The notes beneath the pieces were generated by a model that saw nothing but the letters and a program-made list of their open reading frames with translations, was not told where the DNA came from and ran no database searches. A stretch of DNA of 64,000 bases from NCBI RefSeq assembly GCF_021295095.1, contig NZ_JAJLQX010000012.1, forward strand, positions 1 through 64,000. Direction: 5' to 3'. Source of the stretch: Phocaeicola oris (lineage in GTDB: Bacteria; Bacteroidota; Bacteroidia; Bacteroidales; Bacteroidaceae). Positions 1-9,323 of the stretch are shown here, piece by piece. The position numbers and the translations under genes are program-made. The stretch's first letter is position 1; each line of letters begins with the position of its first letter.

Positions 1-156
1 CGCTTTGTGGTAGGTGGAAGAGTATATTTTGCCATCATTGTATCAAAAAACTTGCAGAAATCATCTGCCATACAAAATATTTCTATAACTTTGCTTTCGG
101 TGATCATAGCGATTGTTGTTAGTATTTATTTGTATTTCAGCACTATAAAAATATAA
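1..156 (+). CDS. C-terminal end of an unidentified membrane protein (partial)
   Basis: Frame 1 is open from the window edge to a TAA at 154-156 and gives 51 residues. The last 25 or so form a hydrophobic stretch (ISITLLSVIIAIVVSIYLYF) followed by a short basic tail, as expected for a C-terminal transmembrane helix. The start lies outside the window, so the family cannot be named. No other frame gives a convincing product. I am moderately sure it is coding and have no view on its function. Confidence 0.4.
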   Translation, partial: RFVVGGRVYFAIIVSKNLQKSSAIQNISITLLSVIIAIVVSIYLYFSTIKI

Positions 157-223
157 CAATTTTCGCTAATCACCAATTTTTTAGACAGTTATAATTCATC
201 GAACTCACGTTACTTTATATGTT

Positions 224-442
224 TTGAAAGGAAAATCAAAATATGAAATAGATAATGGTAAAATTATAATAAAAAGTCCTTACGGAAAAAGACTTAAACC
301 AGACGAAACAACAGACTGTTATATTTTAAGTTTTATAAATTCTTTAAAAAACGATAGAATAGATGACGCAACATTTTCTATCATTAGCCCGTATGAAAGA
401 GAACAATTCTTTGGAGATGAAATAAGCTTATTTCTTGAATAA
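224..442 (+). CDS. Small hypothetical protein, 72 residues
   Basis: The frame opens at a TTG and has no in-frame ATG, so the true start is uncertain and it may be the tail of a larger gene. The product is charged and has no signal peptide or membrane segment. I do not recognise it. The last 19 codons and the bases after the stop (389-445) reappear at 29895-29951 with two base differences. Those change one codon from Ser to Thr and keep the frame and the stop, which suggests selection on a real protein. It sits between a GAACTCACGTTA end motif at 200-211 and a degenerate copy of the intergenic repeat family. Confidence 0.35.
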   Translation: MKGKSKYEIDNGKIIIKSPYGKRLKPDETTDCYILSFINSLKNDRIDDATFSIISPYEREQFFGDEISLFLE

Positions 443-461
443 AATATCTGTTAGTATCATC

Positions 462-560
462 AAATAAAGTGACGCGGATAAATCACTCAACTCATACGGA
501 TGAGTTGATCGATTCATGCGGATCACTTTGACAATTTATCTATGTCACTTTTACAATTCA
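462..560. repeat. Intergenic repeat family, degenerate copy A (no GTGAAAC array)
   Basis: The segment contains CAACTCATACGGATGAGTTG, itself a palindrome around TCATACGGATGA, then GATTCATGCGGATCA. The same two motifs occur in the same order in copy C near 16791. The preceding CAAATAAAGTGA text matches copy E near 30013. The GTTTCAC/GTGAAAC array found in other copies is absent. Confidence 0.55.
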
Positions 561-756
561 TCGGTACGACTTTATAATCAATATAGTATCAGAAAAAAAT
601 AGGAATTGGTCTCATGCAAATGAGATCCTCAACATCAGACATAAGGACAAAGATGAAATCCTATGTGAAACATTAGCAAGGGAGCAGATAAGTTATTAAC
701 ACTTCTGATTAACTTACTCTTTTGAAAAATGACTATGGCATTTGTATTAAATTTTG

Positions 757-764
757 TACTTTTG
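757..764 (+). promoter_or_regulatory. Bacteroides-type -7 box (TACTTTTG)
   Basis: It matches TAnnTTTG and lies 27 bp upstream of the ATG at 791. It falls inside the longer open frame that begins at 722, which supports starting the protein at 791. No convincing -33 TTTG is seen at the usual spacing. Confidence 0.5.
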
Positions 765-790
765 TATTGTTAAAACGAACAGAAAGTACA

Positions 791-2470
791 ATGAAACGAT
801 TATTATATCTCTTTGTTTTTGCATTGCTGTTTTCATGTACGTCGCACGACAATAGCAAGAAGCTACAAGCTACCGACAGTCTGCTCTTTTCTCACCCTGA
901 CAGTGCGCTAAAAATACTTAACGAATTGCAAAATGTAGGGCAAATGAGCGAGGCCGGGGTGATGCATTATGCGTGGAATCATGCTATGGCACACCAACAA
1001 ATGGGAATGTCACTCGAAGAAGACAGCCTTATTCCAAATGCGGTCAGTTATTATAGACAAAGAAATGACACGACGAAGCTGCTTGACGGCTATCTGCTCA
1101 AAGCTTCCTATTTGCGATGGACAGGTAAGCCTAAAGAAGCCTTGACCGAGTTGGAAAAAGGAATTAAGGAAGCCAATATCATGCATGATGATTCGAAATG
1201 GATAATGCTAATGGTACAAAAAATAGAAATGCTCTATCGTGAAAATGACTTTCGAACCGCTGCCAACACCATTCGCAGTATGCTTGCAGGGCATCACCCC
1301 ATAGACCATACCATGGGCGGTAAACTGCTCTACGCTTTGGGTCTCAATCTTTCTTTGCTCAATGACCCACAAGCCAATCGCTACTTTGAGGAAAGTATCA
1401 AGTTGGCACAAGCATCTCAACAGATGAATATAGCGGCAGAGCGTATGCGTAACTATTCAGCAGCATTGACAGAAAAAAGCGAGTTTGCCAAGTCCAATGA
1501 ATTGCTTTATCATCTTCGCCGGTTAGCTCCTGAATATTCCGACATCTCGGCAATTATGCTTAGCTTAGCAAACAATTACGTCAATATGCACCGTTTGGAC
1601 TCCACCCAATATTTTTTAGAAAAAGCAGAAGAAAGCGAACGTATATTAGAAGCCCACGGTAAAAGCGATCTCAATCGTCGTGCTAACATAGAACTTTTGC
1701 GTAACATTATCAACTTCAGTAAAGGAAAGATGATATCTTCGCTCGCCTTCAACCGCTATTGCGATTCCGTTACAACAGCAATGATAGACAAAGACAATAC
1801 TTCTATGCGCCGCTTAGAAACGCGCAACAGCTTACAAGCTGCCAACTACGCACTACACCAATCCGCGTTACGTCTTTTCCTAATTATAGTTCTGTTGCTT
1901 TTTCTGCTCCTCGGCGGAGGCGGAACTGTTTACTGGCTATACCGAAGAAAATATCAACGATTGGCAGAGGCGGAAGAAAGTATTGAAACATTGAAGCAAA
2001 TGCTCCGTGAAGCCCAAACAGCCACCTCGGAAAACAACCTGACAGATCAAGTGCCAACAAACACTGAGAGCAATGCTTTCCTCAAGAAAGTTCTTTTGCA
2101 GCAATTGGGTATCATCCGCCTTGTAGCCGGTACTCCAACCAATCAGAATCAAGCCTTGCTCAAACGCATCTCCGCTATCGGTGGAGGCGAAACGCCTGCC
2201 AACGACCTGCTGGTCTGGTCGGATCTTTATCCTATTATCGATCGGCTATACCACAATTTTCATTCCCGTCTGGTAGAAAATTACGGCGATAAACTTATTG
2301 AGAAGGAAATTCAAATCTGTTGTCTGCTCTGTGCCGAATTTTCTACCAAAGAGATTGGCGTTATCACTCAGCAAACAAATGCCACTATCTATGTACGTAA
2401 AAGCTCCATTCGTAAGAAGTTGGGAATGAAGGAAAGCCAAGACATTGTGGAATTTGTAAATACCATTTAA
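791..2470 (+). CDS. TPR lipoprotein with membrane anchor and C-terminal HTH-like regulator domain
   Basis: The protein has about 559 residues from the ATG at 791. This start gives a clean lipoprotein signal (MKRLLYLFVFALLFSC), so the longer frame from 722 is rejected. After the lipobox come some 330 residues of helical, TPR-like repeats. A strong transmembrane helix follows near residue 365 (LFLIIVLLLFLLLGGGG), then a coiled segment, and a C-terminal region with EIQICCLLCAEFSTKEIGVI and IYVRKSSIRKKLG that resembles a LuxR-type helix-turn-helix. This architecture is a known Bacteroides type of membrane-linked regulator. The outer-membrane barrel gene 168 bp downstream is a plausible target or partner, but that is inference. 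The ligand is unknown. Confidence 0.8.
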   Translation: MKRLLYLFVFALLFSCTSHDNSKKLQATDSLLFSHPDSALKILNELQNVGQMSEAGVMHYAWNHAMAHQQMGMSLEEDSLIPNAVSYYRQRNDTTKLLDGYLLKASYLRWTGKPKEALTELEKGIKEANIMHDDSKWIMLMVQKIEMLYRENDFRTAANTIRSMLAGHHPIDHTMGGKLLYALGLNLSLLNDPQANRYFEESIKLAQASQQMNIAAERMRNYSAALTEKSEFAKSNELLYHLRRLAPEYSDISAIMLSLANNYVNMHRLDSTQYFLEKAEESERILEAHGKSDLNRRANIELLRNIINFSKGKMISSLAFNRYCDSVTTAMIDKDNTSMRRLETRNSLQAANYALHQSALRLFLIIVLLLFLLLGGGGTVYWLYRRKYQRLAEAEESIETLKQMLREAQTATSENNLTDQVPTNTESNAFLKKVLLQQLGIIRLVAGTPTNQNQALLKRISAIGGGETPANDLLVWSDLYPIIDRLYHNFHSRLVENYGDKLIEKEIQICCLLCAEFSTKEIGVITQQTNATIYVRKSSIRKKLGMKESQDIVEFVNTI

Positions 2471-2601
2471 TCTCTATTAAGATTTTCGAGGAGACAATTT
2501 AAACTTTCAATAATTGTAATCACTGATTTACTGATTGTTACCTTTATTGTATTAAGACTTTTTATTTGATGATTTAGTCGTTATTAAGAACATTTGCATC
2601 C

Positions 2602-2609
2602 TAATTTTG
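2602..2609 (+). promoter_or_regulatory. Bacteroides-type -7 box (TAATTTTG)
   Basis: It matches TAnnTTTG and lies 29 bp before the chosen ATG at 2639. It sits inside the longer open frame starting at 2594, which argues that the frame's first 15 codons are leader and not protein. Confidence 0.55.
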
Positions 2610-2638
2610 CAGTTGAAGAAACATCAAATAAAAAAGAT

Positions 2639-4720
2639 ATGAGACACTCCGTAAAATTAGTAAAAGTAATGATTCTTTTGCTTGTTGCCACTGCGACAAT
2701 AGCGCAGGCGCAAAACTTGAATGATACAACAATCGCTTTGAAAGAAGTTACGATTAAAGCAAAAACAATCATCCACAAAGTTGACCGCACTCTTTTCTTA
2801 CCTACACGTGAAGCACGGCACAATGCCTACAATCCTTATGATCTGATGTTTAATATGGCCATACCCCATGTACTGGTTGATCCTATGACTAAAAGTCTGA
2901 CAGCTAATGGTGGGGAAGTACAAATGCGCATCAATGGCATAAAAGCCACACAGACAGAAGTAGTGGCAATCTTGCCAAAAAATATCGTACGCATAGAACT
3001 GATAGAGAATCCAGGCAAGCGATATGGTGATGAAAACCTTGGGGCTGTAGTAGACATTATCGTTCGCAATCGTGAAGCAGGCGGATTGGTTAATATTCAG
3101 GCAACTAATTCACCCATCGTTCCTTTTGGCGAGAACACCATTACAGCCAAATATAATTACGGGCACTCCCAATGGGGCATCAACTATGCCGTAAATTACC
3201 GTGATATCCATCATACCCACGTCGACAAGACAGAGGACTTTTTTCTTGAGTCTACACAGATACATCGTCAGCAAACAGGAGTGGATGACCGTTACAACTG
3301 GAATGATCATGCCGTAGACCTGTCATATAATTACATGGTGCCCGACCGTTATACGTTCAATGCCGTTTTACGCAATTATTATAAACAAGCCCCCCATCAA
3401 GACGATACCGGTATTATCAACAATAACTTGACAACTCACACAGCCTTGGAACTAAGTAACTATTCTCCTTCGCTTGACCTTTATTTTCAGCATATCCTCC
3501 CCCATCAGCAAATACTGACAGTTAACCTTACGGGTACGCTTATCAAATCTCGTCGTAATCGTCATTATACAGAACAAAACATAGGTGCTCATCAGTTAGC
3601 CGATATTGTAACCAATGTGGAAGGAAACAAGAAAAGCATCATTGGAGAGGCAATCTACGATAAGCAATTCAAGACTACAACTTTGAGTGCGGGATTACGC
3701 CACTATCAGATGTACGACCGTAATGAATATACAGGGTCAAGCCCTGTTATGTCTTCAATGAACCAATCACGCACATCAGCATTCGCCGAGATAAAGGGAC
3801 ATTGGAAGAAACTGAACTATGGTTTCAGTGCCGGAGCCACCCGGTCATGGTTCAAGGAGAGCGGTGAAGATCATACTTATATCACCTTTACACCGACTGT
3901 ACAACTCTCCATTGCACCCCACAAAAACGGCTACCTCAACTACCGTCTCTCCACAGACCCGCAAATACCGTCACTATCTGCACTTACCAATGTTGAGCAA
4001 GCGATTGATACCATACAGATAAGCCGTGGTAACCCGATGCTAAAAACTTACAACGTATATAATAATACATTGAACTACTCTTATAACGTAGGGAAAGTCA
4101 TAGCTATGTTAACCGCTAACTATACCTATCATCACCAACCTATCATGGAAGAACTATTGGTTGAAGGTAATCATTTGGTCATCATGCAAAAAAATCAACG
4201 CTCTTACCAAGTACTAAACGTTGCTCCAACCATTATCCTTCATGGTCTCGACCTTTTCGGCTTAAAGAACTTTGCAACACTAAGTCTTGAAGGTGGTTTC
4301 AATCGATATTGGAGTAAAGGGCAGACATATAACCATGCTTACAACAACTTCTATTATAACGCGCAATTCATGCTGCAGTATAAATCCTTTGCCTTCATGG
4401 GACAGTTACGTAAGAACCGTGACTATCTGTTGGGAGAAACAGTATTCAAGGGAGAGAACATGACAGTTTTTATGACCACATGGAATTACAAACGGCTTCA
4501 ATTAGGTGCAGGTATAGTCTTCCCATTCGTCAACAACTACCGTACCGGAATGAATCGTCTTTCCTCTGTTGCTCCTTATCAGTCGTGGCGCTATGCCAAA
4601 GAATCAGGAAATCTATTCCTCTTTCGCCTAAACTATCACTTTGAGTTCGGAAAGGCATATCATACCAAAGACAAGCGCACCCATAACAGTGATACCGAAG
4701 ATGGAATGTTGAAAATGTAA
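2639..4720 (+). CDS. Outer-membrane beta-barrel protein, TonB-receptor-like with plug
   Basis: The protein has about 693 residues. The start at 2639 gives a standard Sec signal ending ATIAQAQ. Residues about 25-140 look like a TonB plug domain (VTIKAKTIIHKVDRTLFLP, then GEVQMRINGIKATQTEVVAI and ENPGKRYGDENLGAVVDIIV). The remainder has alternating aromatic beta-strands typical of an outer-membrane barrel. It fits the Bacteroidetes outer-membrane beta-barrel family that lacks a carboxypeptidase-like N-terminal domain. No SusD partner lies next to it. The preceding TPR/HTH gene may control it. The transported substrate cannot be read from the sequence. Confidence 0.8.
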   Translation: MRHSVKLVKVMILLLVATATIAQAQNLNDTTIALKEVTIKAKTIIHKVDRTLFLPTREARHNAYNPYDLMFNMAIPHVLVDPMTKSLTANGGEVQMRINGIKATQTEVVAILPKNIVRIELIENPGKRYGDENLGAVVDIIVRNREAGGLVNIQATNSPIVPFGENTITAKYNYGHSQWGINYAVNYRDIHHTHVDKTEDFFLESTQIHRQQTGVDDRYNWNDHAVDLSYNYMVPDRYTFNAVLRNYYKQAPHQDDTGIINNNLTTHTALELSNYSPSLDLYFQHILPHQQILTVNLTGTLIKSRRNRHYTEQNIGAHQLADIVTNVEGNKKSIIGEAIYDKQFKTTTLSAGLRHYQMYDRNEYTGSSPVMSSMNQSRTSAFAEIKGHWKKLNYGFSAGATRSWFKESGEDHTYITFTPTVQLSIAPHKNGYLNYRLSTDPQIPSLSALTNVEQAIDTIQISRGNPMLKTYNVYNNTLNYSYNVGKVIAMLTANYTYHHQPIMEELLVEGNHLVIMQKNQRSYQVLNVAPTIILHGLDLFGLKNFATLSLEGGFNRYWSKGQTYNHAYNNFYYNAQFMLQYKSFAFMGQLRKNRDYLLGETVFKGENMTVFMTTWNYKRLQLGAGIVFPFVNNYRTGMNRLSSVAPYQSWRYAKESGNLFLFRLNYHFEFGKAYHTKDKRTHNSDTEDGMLKM

Positions 4721-5284
4721 CTTCAAAAGATAAAGGTAGTGATACGTTACAATGGTTATCTTAACGTGAATTCGATGAAATAACAGGAAGCCTATGTAGA
4801 AATCTACAAAGATGGAATACGACCTTATAGTATGTTTAAAACGATGTTTTTCTCTTTTTATCAGGTTCTTTAAAATTGCCATAAAGAGATTAGTAAAAGA
4901 GAACCGTATGAATCACTCAACTCATACGTATAATCTACTTGTTTCACCTATGTGAAACAAGTGACTCACATCAGTGAAACAAGTGTATCACATCTGTGAA
5001 ACGAATGTATCACATCTGTGAAACGAAAAATTCTTTTGATGAATACGGCAACATATATGACCACTTTCTTTGTTCCTACGTATCGGGGTAGTAGCCGCGT
5101 ACCATTGATTTCTTCAAAGATTTGCGTGTCTGTTTAAGAAGCTGCGGAGATATGCGGCTTACATTATTTTGAATTCGTCGAACTCACGTTATCTTATTGC
5201 TTTGCCCAATAAAAGAAGTAACGTATCACTACCATTACTCTGTCGAGATGTTTTCACAATGTTTTAGCAGAACAATAAAAAGAT
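4721..5284. other. Convergent intergenic region filled by repeat copy B
   Basis: Between the barrel stop and the convergent protease stop there are 564 bp. Almost all of it is repeat copy B with its two nested inverted repeats. I see no reading frame of interest and no clear intrinsic terminator. Confidence 0.6.
4735..5233 (+). repeat. Intergenic repeat family, full-length copy B with nested inverted ends
   Basis: The outer edges are a perfect 16-bp inverted repeat: GGTAGTGATACGTTAC at 4735-4750 and GTAACGTATCACTACC at 5218-5233. Inside are the family's own ends, TTAACGTGAATTCGATGAAA at 4761-4780 and the imperfect inverse GAATTCGTCGAACTCACGTT at 5171-5190. The central array is 4941-5024 (84 bp = 18+3x22), starting GTTTCAC and ending GTGAAAC, with spacers ctat, atca, atct and atct inside TCAC-N4-GTGA. 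Flank text is shared with copy F over about 430 bp. It carries no gene. Confidence 0.85.
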
Positions 5285-6883
5285 TCATTGTTTCTTGAAA
5301 AAGAGCTTATCGTAATCCTTTCTGTTCAGAAGTTCCAAAGCCTTTTTTACACTGAGATTAGATTCATTTACAATTTGATAGTATTCACTCATATCCCACA
5401 AATCCCTGGCGATTAATCCTTTTAACTGAAGTTTCATTTGAGGGAGTGATTTTTGATACTCTTCTTCATCCTTTGGGGTGATTTTCTCCTCCTTAGCCAT
5501 CTCAGCCAATTGCTTCATCATTTCATCTGTCACTTCAAATTTTCTATCAAAATCATCGAACTTCTTATACTTTGAAGCCCACTCTTCTCGATAAGTTTCA
5601 ATCAATTGGAAATGATATTTCAAAAGAATGCCATTCAAAGAAATCCGACGATGATACTTCGTATACATCGTTGTATCCATAGGAACAAAATAATCAGGCA
5701 TAATTCCACCTCCCCCATAAACAGTTCGCTTCAATTTTAATGTCTGGAACTTCAAAGAATCAGGGAAGCTAATGCTATCTTCACTCATCATCTCCCCACT
5801 GTTATATCGTTTTATAAGGTCTTCATTATAATCCTCGATACTCTTTCCATACGGTTTTTGGATACAACGGCCTGAAGGCGTATAATAACGAGCCACCGTT
5901 AAACGTATCATGGATCCGTCAGGCAAATCTACCGGACGTTGAACAAGTCCTTTTCCAAAACTTCTTCTTCCAACTACCAATGCACGATCCCAATCTTGCA
6001 ATGCTCCGGTAACAATTTCACTGGCCGAAGCAGAGAATTCATCAATCATCACAATCAGTTTTCCGTCATGAAACAATCCATTCCCTTTTGCACTAAAATC
6101 GCTTCGAGGATTTCTTCGTCCTGAAGTATAAACAATGAGATCTTTTTTACCTAAGAATTCATTCGCCACATTAATGGCAGCTTCCAAATACCCGCCTCCA
6201 TTACCCTGCAAATCGAGAATCAAATCTTTCATTCCTTCTCTTTGCAGTTTCTGCAACGCTTCTTGAAATTCTTTATGCGTAGTCGCAGCAAAACGACTGA
6301 TCTTTACATAACCTGTCCGCTTATTAATAAGATATGCGGCATCAATGCTATGGACCGGAATTTTATCACGACGAATGGTAAAATCAAGTAATCCGTCCAC
6401 TCCTCTGCGAAGTACTTTTATATTCACTTTTGTCCCTTTTGGCCCACGAAGCTTATTCATAATCTTCTCCGTACTTAATTTTACTCCGGCAATAGTAAAA
6501 TCATCAACCGACACAATTCTGTCGCCTGCAAGGACACCTACTTTTTCGGAAGGACCACCGGGAACCGGTTGGATAACCAGCAAGGTATCTTCCAGCATAT
6601 TGAATTGTACTCCGATTCCATCAAAATTTCCTTGCAAAGGCTCCGTAAGTTCCTTTACTTCCTTCGGATCGGAATAAGTAGAGTGAGGATCCAACTGTTG
6701 AAGCATCTTGATAATGGCACTGTCCACCAATTGAGCTTCATCCACTTCATCGACATACAAGTTGGCAATAGCATATTCTGCTATCTGTAATTTATTTGCC
6801 GGACGATTCATAAAAGGACGCTGCTGAGCTGTTAGCCCTGTAACAGTCATTAATAAAACAAATATGCTGATTATTTTCTTCAT
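5285..6883 (-). CDS. S41 family C-terminal processing peptidase (CtpA/Tsp type)
   Basis: The enzyme has 532 residues with a Sec signal (MKKIISIFVLLMTVTGLTAQ), so it should act in the periplasm and cleave proteins from their C-terminal ends. A PDZ domain spans about residues 80-165 (GNFDGIGVQF, GVLAGDRIVSVDD). The catalytic core follows, with GYVKISRF, the strand LILDLQGNGGG, and Ser286 in FSASASEI. Asp297 and Lys311 in RRSFGKGLVQ have the spacing of the known Tsp Ser/Lys site. It is last in the minus-strand run and starts 1 bp after coaD. That neighbourhood does not reveal its substrate. Confidence 0.93.
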   Translation of the reverse strand: MKKIISIFVLLMTVTGLTAQQRPFMNRPANKLQIAEYAIANLYVDEVDEAQLVDSAIIKMLQQLDPHSTYSDPKEVKELTEPLQGNFDGIGVQFNMLEDTLLVIQPVPGGPSEKVGVLAGDRIVSVDDFTIAGVKLSTEKIMNKLRGPKGTKVNIKVLRRGVDGLLDFTIRRDKIPVHSIDAAYLINKRTGYVKISRFAATTHKEFQEALQKLQREGMKDLILDLQGNGGGYLEAAINVANEFLGKKDLIVYTSGRRNPRSDFSAKGNGLFHDGKLIVMIDEFSASASEIVTGALQDWDRALVVGRRSFGKGLVQRPVDLPDGSMIRLTVARYYTPSGRCIQKPYGKSIEDYNEDLIKRYNSGEMMSEDSISFPDSLKFQTLKLKRTVYGGGGIMPDYFVPMDTTMYTKYHRRISLNGILLKYHFQLIETYREEWASKYKKFDDFDRKFEVTDEMMKQLAEMAKEEKITPKDEEEYQKSLPQMKLQLKGLIARDLWDMSEYYQIVNESNLSVKKALELLNRKDYDKLFFKKQ

Positions 6884-6884
6884 T

Positions 6885-7343
6885 TCATTCTAATTTAAGT
6901 CCCTTCGGCAAGAATTCAGACACATCTTTTCCGAAAGCCAGCATCTCACGTACATTTGTTGAAGTTACATAAGCTAATTCAGGCTCTGTGAACAATAATA
7001 TAGTCTCAATGCCTGACAAACGTTTATTTACCTCTGCCATGTTCTGCTCATATTCAAAATCAGTTACGGTACGTACACCTCGAATGATAAACTCAGCCCC
7101 CACTTCTTTCGCAAAATCAACCGTTAAGTTACTATAAGACATCACTTTTATGCTACGTTCATCTTTATAAACCTGCTTAATCATATTTACTCTCTTCTCT
7201 AAGGGGAAAAGTGTATTCTTAGAGATATTACAGTCGACAACACTAATGACAATCTCGTCCATGAAAGTCAATGCTCTGCGAACGATAGAATCATGTCCGA
7301 TAGTATACGGATCAAATGTACCGGGAAACAATGCTCTTCTCAT
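6885..7343 (-). CDS. coaD: Phosphopantetheine adenylyltransferase
   Basis: CoaD transfers AMP from ATP to 4'-phosphopantetheine, the penultimate step of coenzyme A synthesis in the cytoplasm. The 152-residue length is normal. The nucleotidyltransferase motif [13 protein letters not shown] is at residues 9-21, with the conserved region [20 protein letters not shown] in the middle and [10 protein letters not shown] near the end. The last is the usual ISS-x-x-VRE motif with a Thr-Ser-Thr-Asn variant. The start codon overlaps the stop of parE by 4 bp, which implies translational coupling. There is no sign of decay. Confidence 0.95.
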   Translation of the reverse strand: MRRALFPGTFDPYTIGHDSIVRRALTFMDEIVISVVDCNISKNTLFPLEKRVNMIKQVYKDERSIKVMSYSNLTVDFAKEVGAEFIIRGVRTVTDFEYEQNMAEVNKRLSGIETILLFTEPELAYVTSTNVREMLAFGKDVSEFLPKGLKLE

Positions 7344-9298
7344 GCTTCAACCATATTTTCTGCCAAGTCTTCTTCAATAACTAAATTATCAATAATAAAT
7401 CCTTGACGTTCCATTGTGTTCTTCCCCATATAGAATTCCAACAGTTCTTTCACCTGATCGGTTTTACGCAGAGTAACTTGTTCCAAACGCATATCTTCTC
7501 CGATGAAAAACTTAAACTCATCCGGAGAAATCTCACCCAGACCTTTGAATCGAGTGATTTCCGGATCCGGTCCCAAATCTATAATAGCCTGCTGACGCTC
7601 CTCATCCGTGTAACAATAATACGTAATATAGTCACTCCGCTTTTCTTTCTGCCCCAATCTGGCATCCGATTCAGCTATCACCTTTTTATTCTTTATCTTT
7701 GTTCGTTTATTCCGGACACGGAATAAAGGAGTCTGCAAGATAAACACATGCCCCTTCTTTATCAGTTCAGGGAAGAATTGAAGGAAGAAAGTTATCATCA
7801 GTAAGCGGATATGCATGCCATCAACATCGGCATCAGTTGCTACAATTACTTTATTATAACGCAATCCATCCAAACCATCCTCTATATTCAATGCCGCCTG
7901 AAGCAAATTAAACTCCTCGTTCTCATAAACCACTTTCTTCGTCAACCCAAAAGAATTTAGTGGCTTACCTCTCAAACTAAACACCGCCTGAGTATTTACA
8001 TCTCTACTCTTAGTAATAGAACCGCTGGCAGAATCACCCTCTGTAATAAAGATGCAACTCTCTTCCTGTTTATCACCACGAGTATCCGTTAAATGGATAC
8101 GACAATCGCGTAACTTTCTATTATGTAAATTGGCTTTCTTCGCTCTTTCACGAGCTAATTTTGTCACACCGGCAATTGCTTTACGTTCTTTCTCCGAAGC
8201 CAGAATCTTAGTCAGCATAATATCCGCGATATCAGGATATTTATGAAGAAAGTTATCTACTTCTGTCTTTACAAAATCGGAAATGAACTTATTCACAGAC
8301 AATCCATCCGGTCCCATATTCGTAGACCCCAATTTTATCTTCGTCTGACTTTCAAACATTGGATTTTCCACATTGATAGCAATAGCAGCAACCAACCCGT
8401 TACGAATATCCGAATAATCCAAATTCTTATTATAAAACTCTTTAATCGTCCGAGCTAAATGCTCCTTAAATGCACTCTGGTGCGTTCCTCCCTGCGTAGT
8501 ATGCTGACCATTAACAAACGAATAATATTCCTCGCCATACTGATTTGTATGGGTAAAAGCAACCTCAATATCCTCACCTTTCAAATGAATGATATCATAT
8601 AAACCGGTTTCAGTCATATTATCATTCAACATATCAGCTAATCCGTTGCGGGAAATTATCTTCTTTCCATTAAATATGATTGACAGACCTGAGTTGAGAT
8701 AAGTATAATTACGGAGCATCGTTTCCACAAACTCAGGATTATAACTATAGTTTATAAATAAAGTGTTATCCGGCTCAAAGAATACAAATGTTCCGGTTGC
8801 TTCTGAAGAATCCTCTATTTTATCACTCTTCATATCACCCTTCTCGAACTGCAGTTCTCTTACTTTCCCATCTCGGAAACTTCGAACGATGAATAAAGAG
8901 CTTAATGCATTTACAGCCTTCAGGCCGACACCATTCAAACCTACACTTTTCTTGAATGCCTTGCTATCATATTTCGCTCCGGTATTCAACATAGAAACAG
9001 CTTCCACAAGTTTTCCTTGAGGAATTCCGCGGCCATAATCACGGACACAGACACGAAGATTATCTTCGACCGTAATCTCTATCTTACTTCCTGCATTCAT
9101 CTTGAATTCATCGATACTATTGTCGATAACCTCTTTCAGAAGGACATAGATACCATCTTCTATATGAGATCCATCGCCTAACCTTCCGATATACATACCA
9201 GGACGAGTCCTGACATGTTCCATATCAGTCAAATGCCGGATATTATCATCATTATATATTACGTTCTGATTTTTTAAGTGTTCTTCGTTCTCCACCAT
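7340..9298 (-). CDS. parE: DNA topoisomerase IV subunit B
   Basis: This is a type IIA topoisomerase ATPase subunit, which separates linked daughter chromosomes together with ParC. The 652 residues show [11 protein letters not shown], the GHKL ATPase motifs ([34 protein letters not shown]), the TOPRIM acidic residues in [10 protein letters not shown] and [12 protein letters not shown], and the C-terminal [12 protein letters not shown]. Subunit B of gyrase is very similar. The short length and lack of a long insert favour ParE, and the match to the Bacteroidetes-type ParE lets me call it so. parC is not in the window. It overlaps coaD by 4 bp and lies 25 bp after the upstream gene. Confidence 0.88.
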   Translation of the reverse strand: MVENEEHLKNQNVIYNDDNIRHLTDMEHVRTRPGMYIGRLGDGSHIEDGIYVLLKEVIDNSIDEFKMNAGSKIEITVEDNLRVCVRDYGRGIPQGKLVEAVSMLNTGAKYDSKAFKKSVGLNGVGLKAVNALSSLFIVRSFRDGKVRELQFEKGDMKSDKIEDSSEATGTFVFFEPDNTLFINYSYNPEFVETMLRNYTYLNSGLSIIFNGKKIISRNGLADMLNDNMTETGLYDIIHLKGEDIEVAFTHTNQYGEEYYSFVNGQHTTQGGTHQSAFKEHLARTIKEFYNKNLDYSDIRNGLVAAIAINVENPMFESQTKIKLGSTNMGPDGLSVNKFISDFVKTEVDNFLHKYPDIADIMLTKILASEKERKAIAGVTKLARERAKKANLHNRKLRDCRIHLTDTRGDKQEESCIFITEGDSASGSITKSRDVNTQAVFSLRGKPLNSFGLTKKVVYENEEFNLLQAALNIEDGLDGLRYNKVIVATDADVDGMHIRLLMITFFLQFFPELIKKGHVFILQTPLFRVRNKRTKIKNKKVIAESDARLGQKEKRSDYITYYCYTDEERQQAIIDLGPDPEITRFKGLGEISPDEFKFFIGEDMRLEQVTLRKTDQVKELLEFYMGKNTMERQGFIIDNLVIEEDLAENMVEA

Positions 9299-9323
9299 AT
9301 ATAGCTTTTAACCTCCTTTTTAA

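Larger units (their letters stand above)
443..790. other. Intergenic region with degenerate repeat copy and promoter of the sensor gene
   Basis: This 348-bp gap contains the degenerate repeat at 462-560. After it comes a stretch at about 553-699 that stays open in one frame and ends in TAA. That stretch could be a decayed gene tail (residues NWSHANEILNIRHKDKDEIL visible), but it has no start. A TAnnTTTG box at 757-764 lies 27 bp before the ATG at 791. Confidence 0.5.

Noticed and set aside
553-699. Open stretch ending in TAA that could be a gene tail
   Set aside because: It has no start codon in context, is short, and has no family likeness; only noted in the intergenic entry.
2584-2823. Minus-strand open frame over the start of the barrel gene
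   Set aside because: It is a shadow of the well-supported plus-strand gene at 2639, has no start signal and resembles no protein.
4941-5024. CRISPR-like look of the regularly spaced GTGAAAC motifs
   Set aside because: Units are 22 bp and nearly identical with only four variable bases, there are no unique spacers of 30 bp or so, and no cas genes are nearby.
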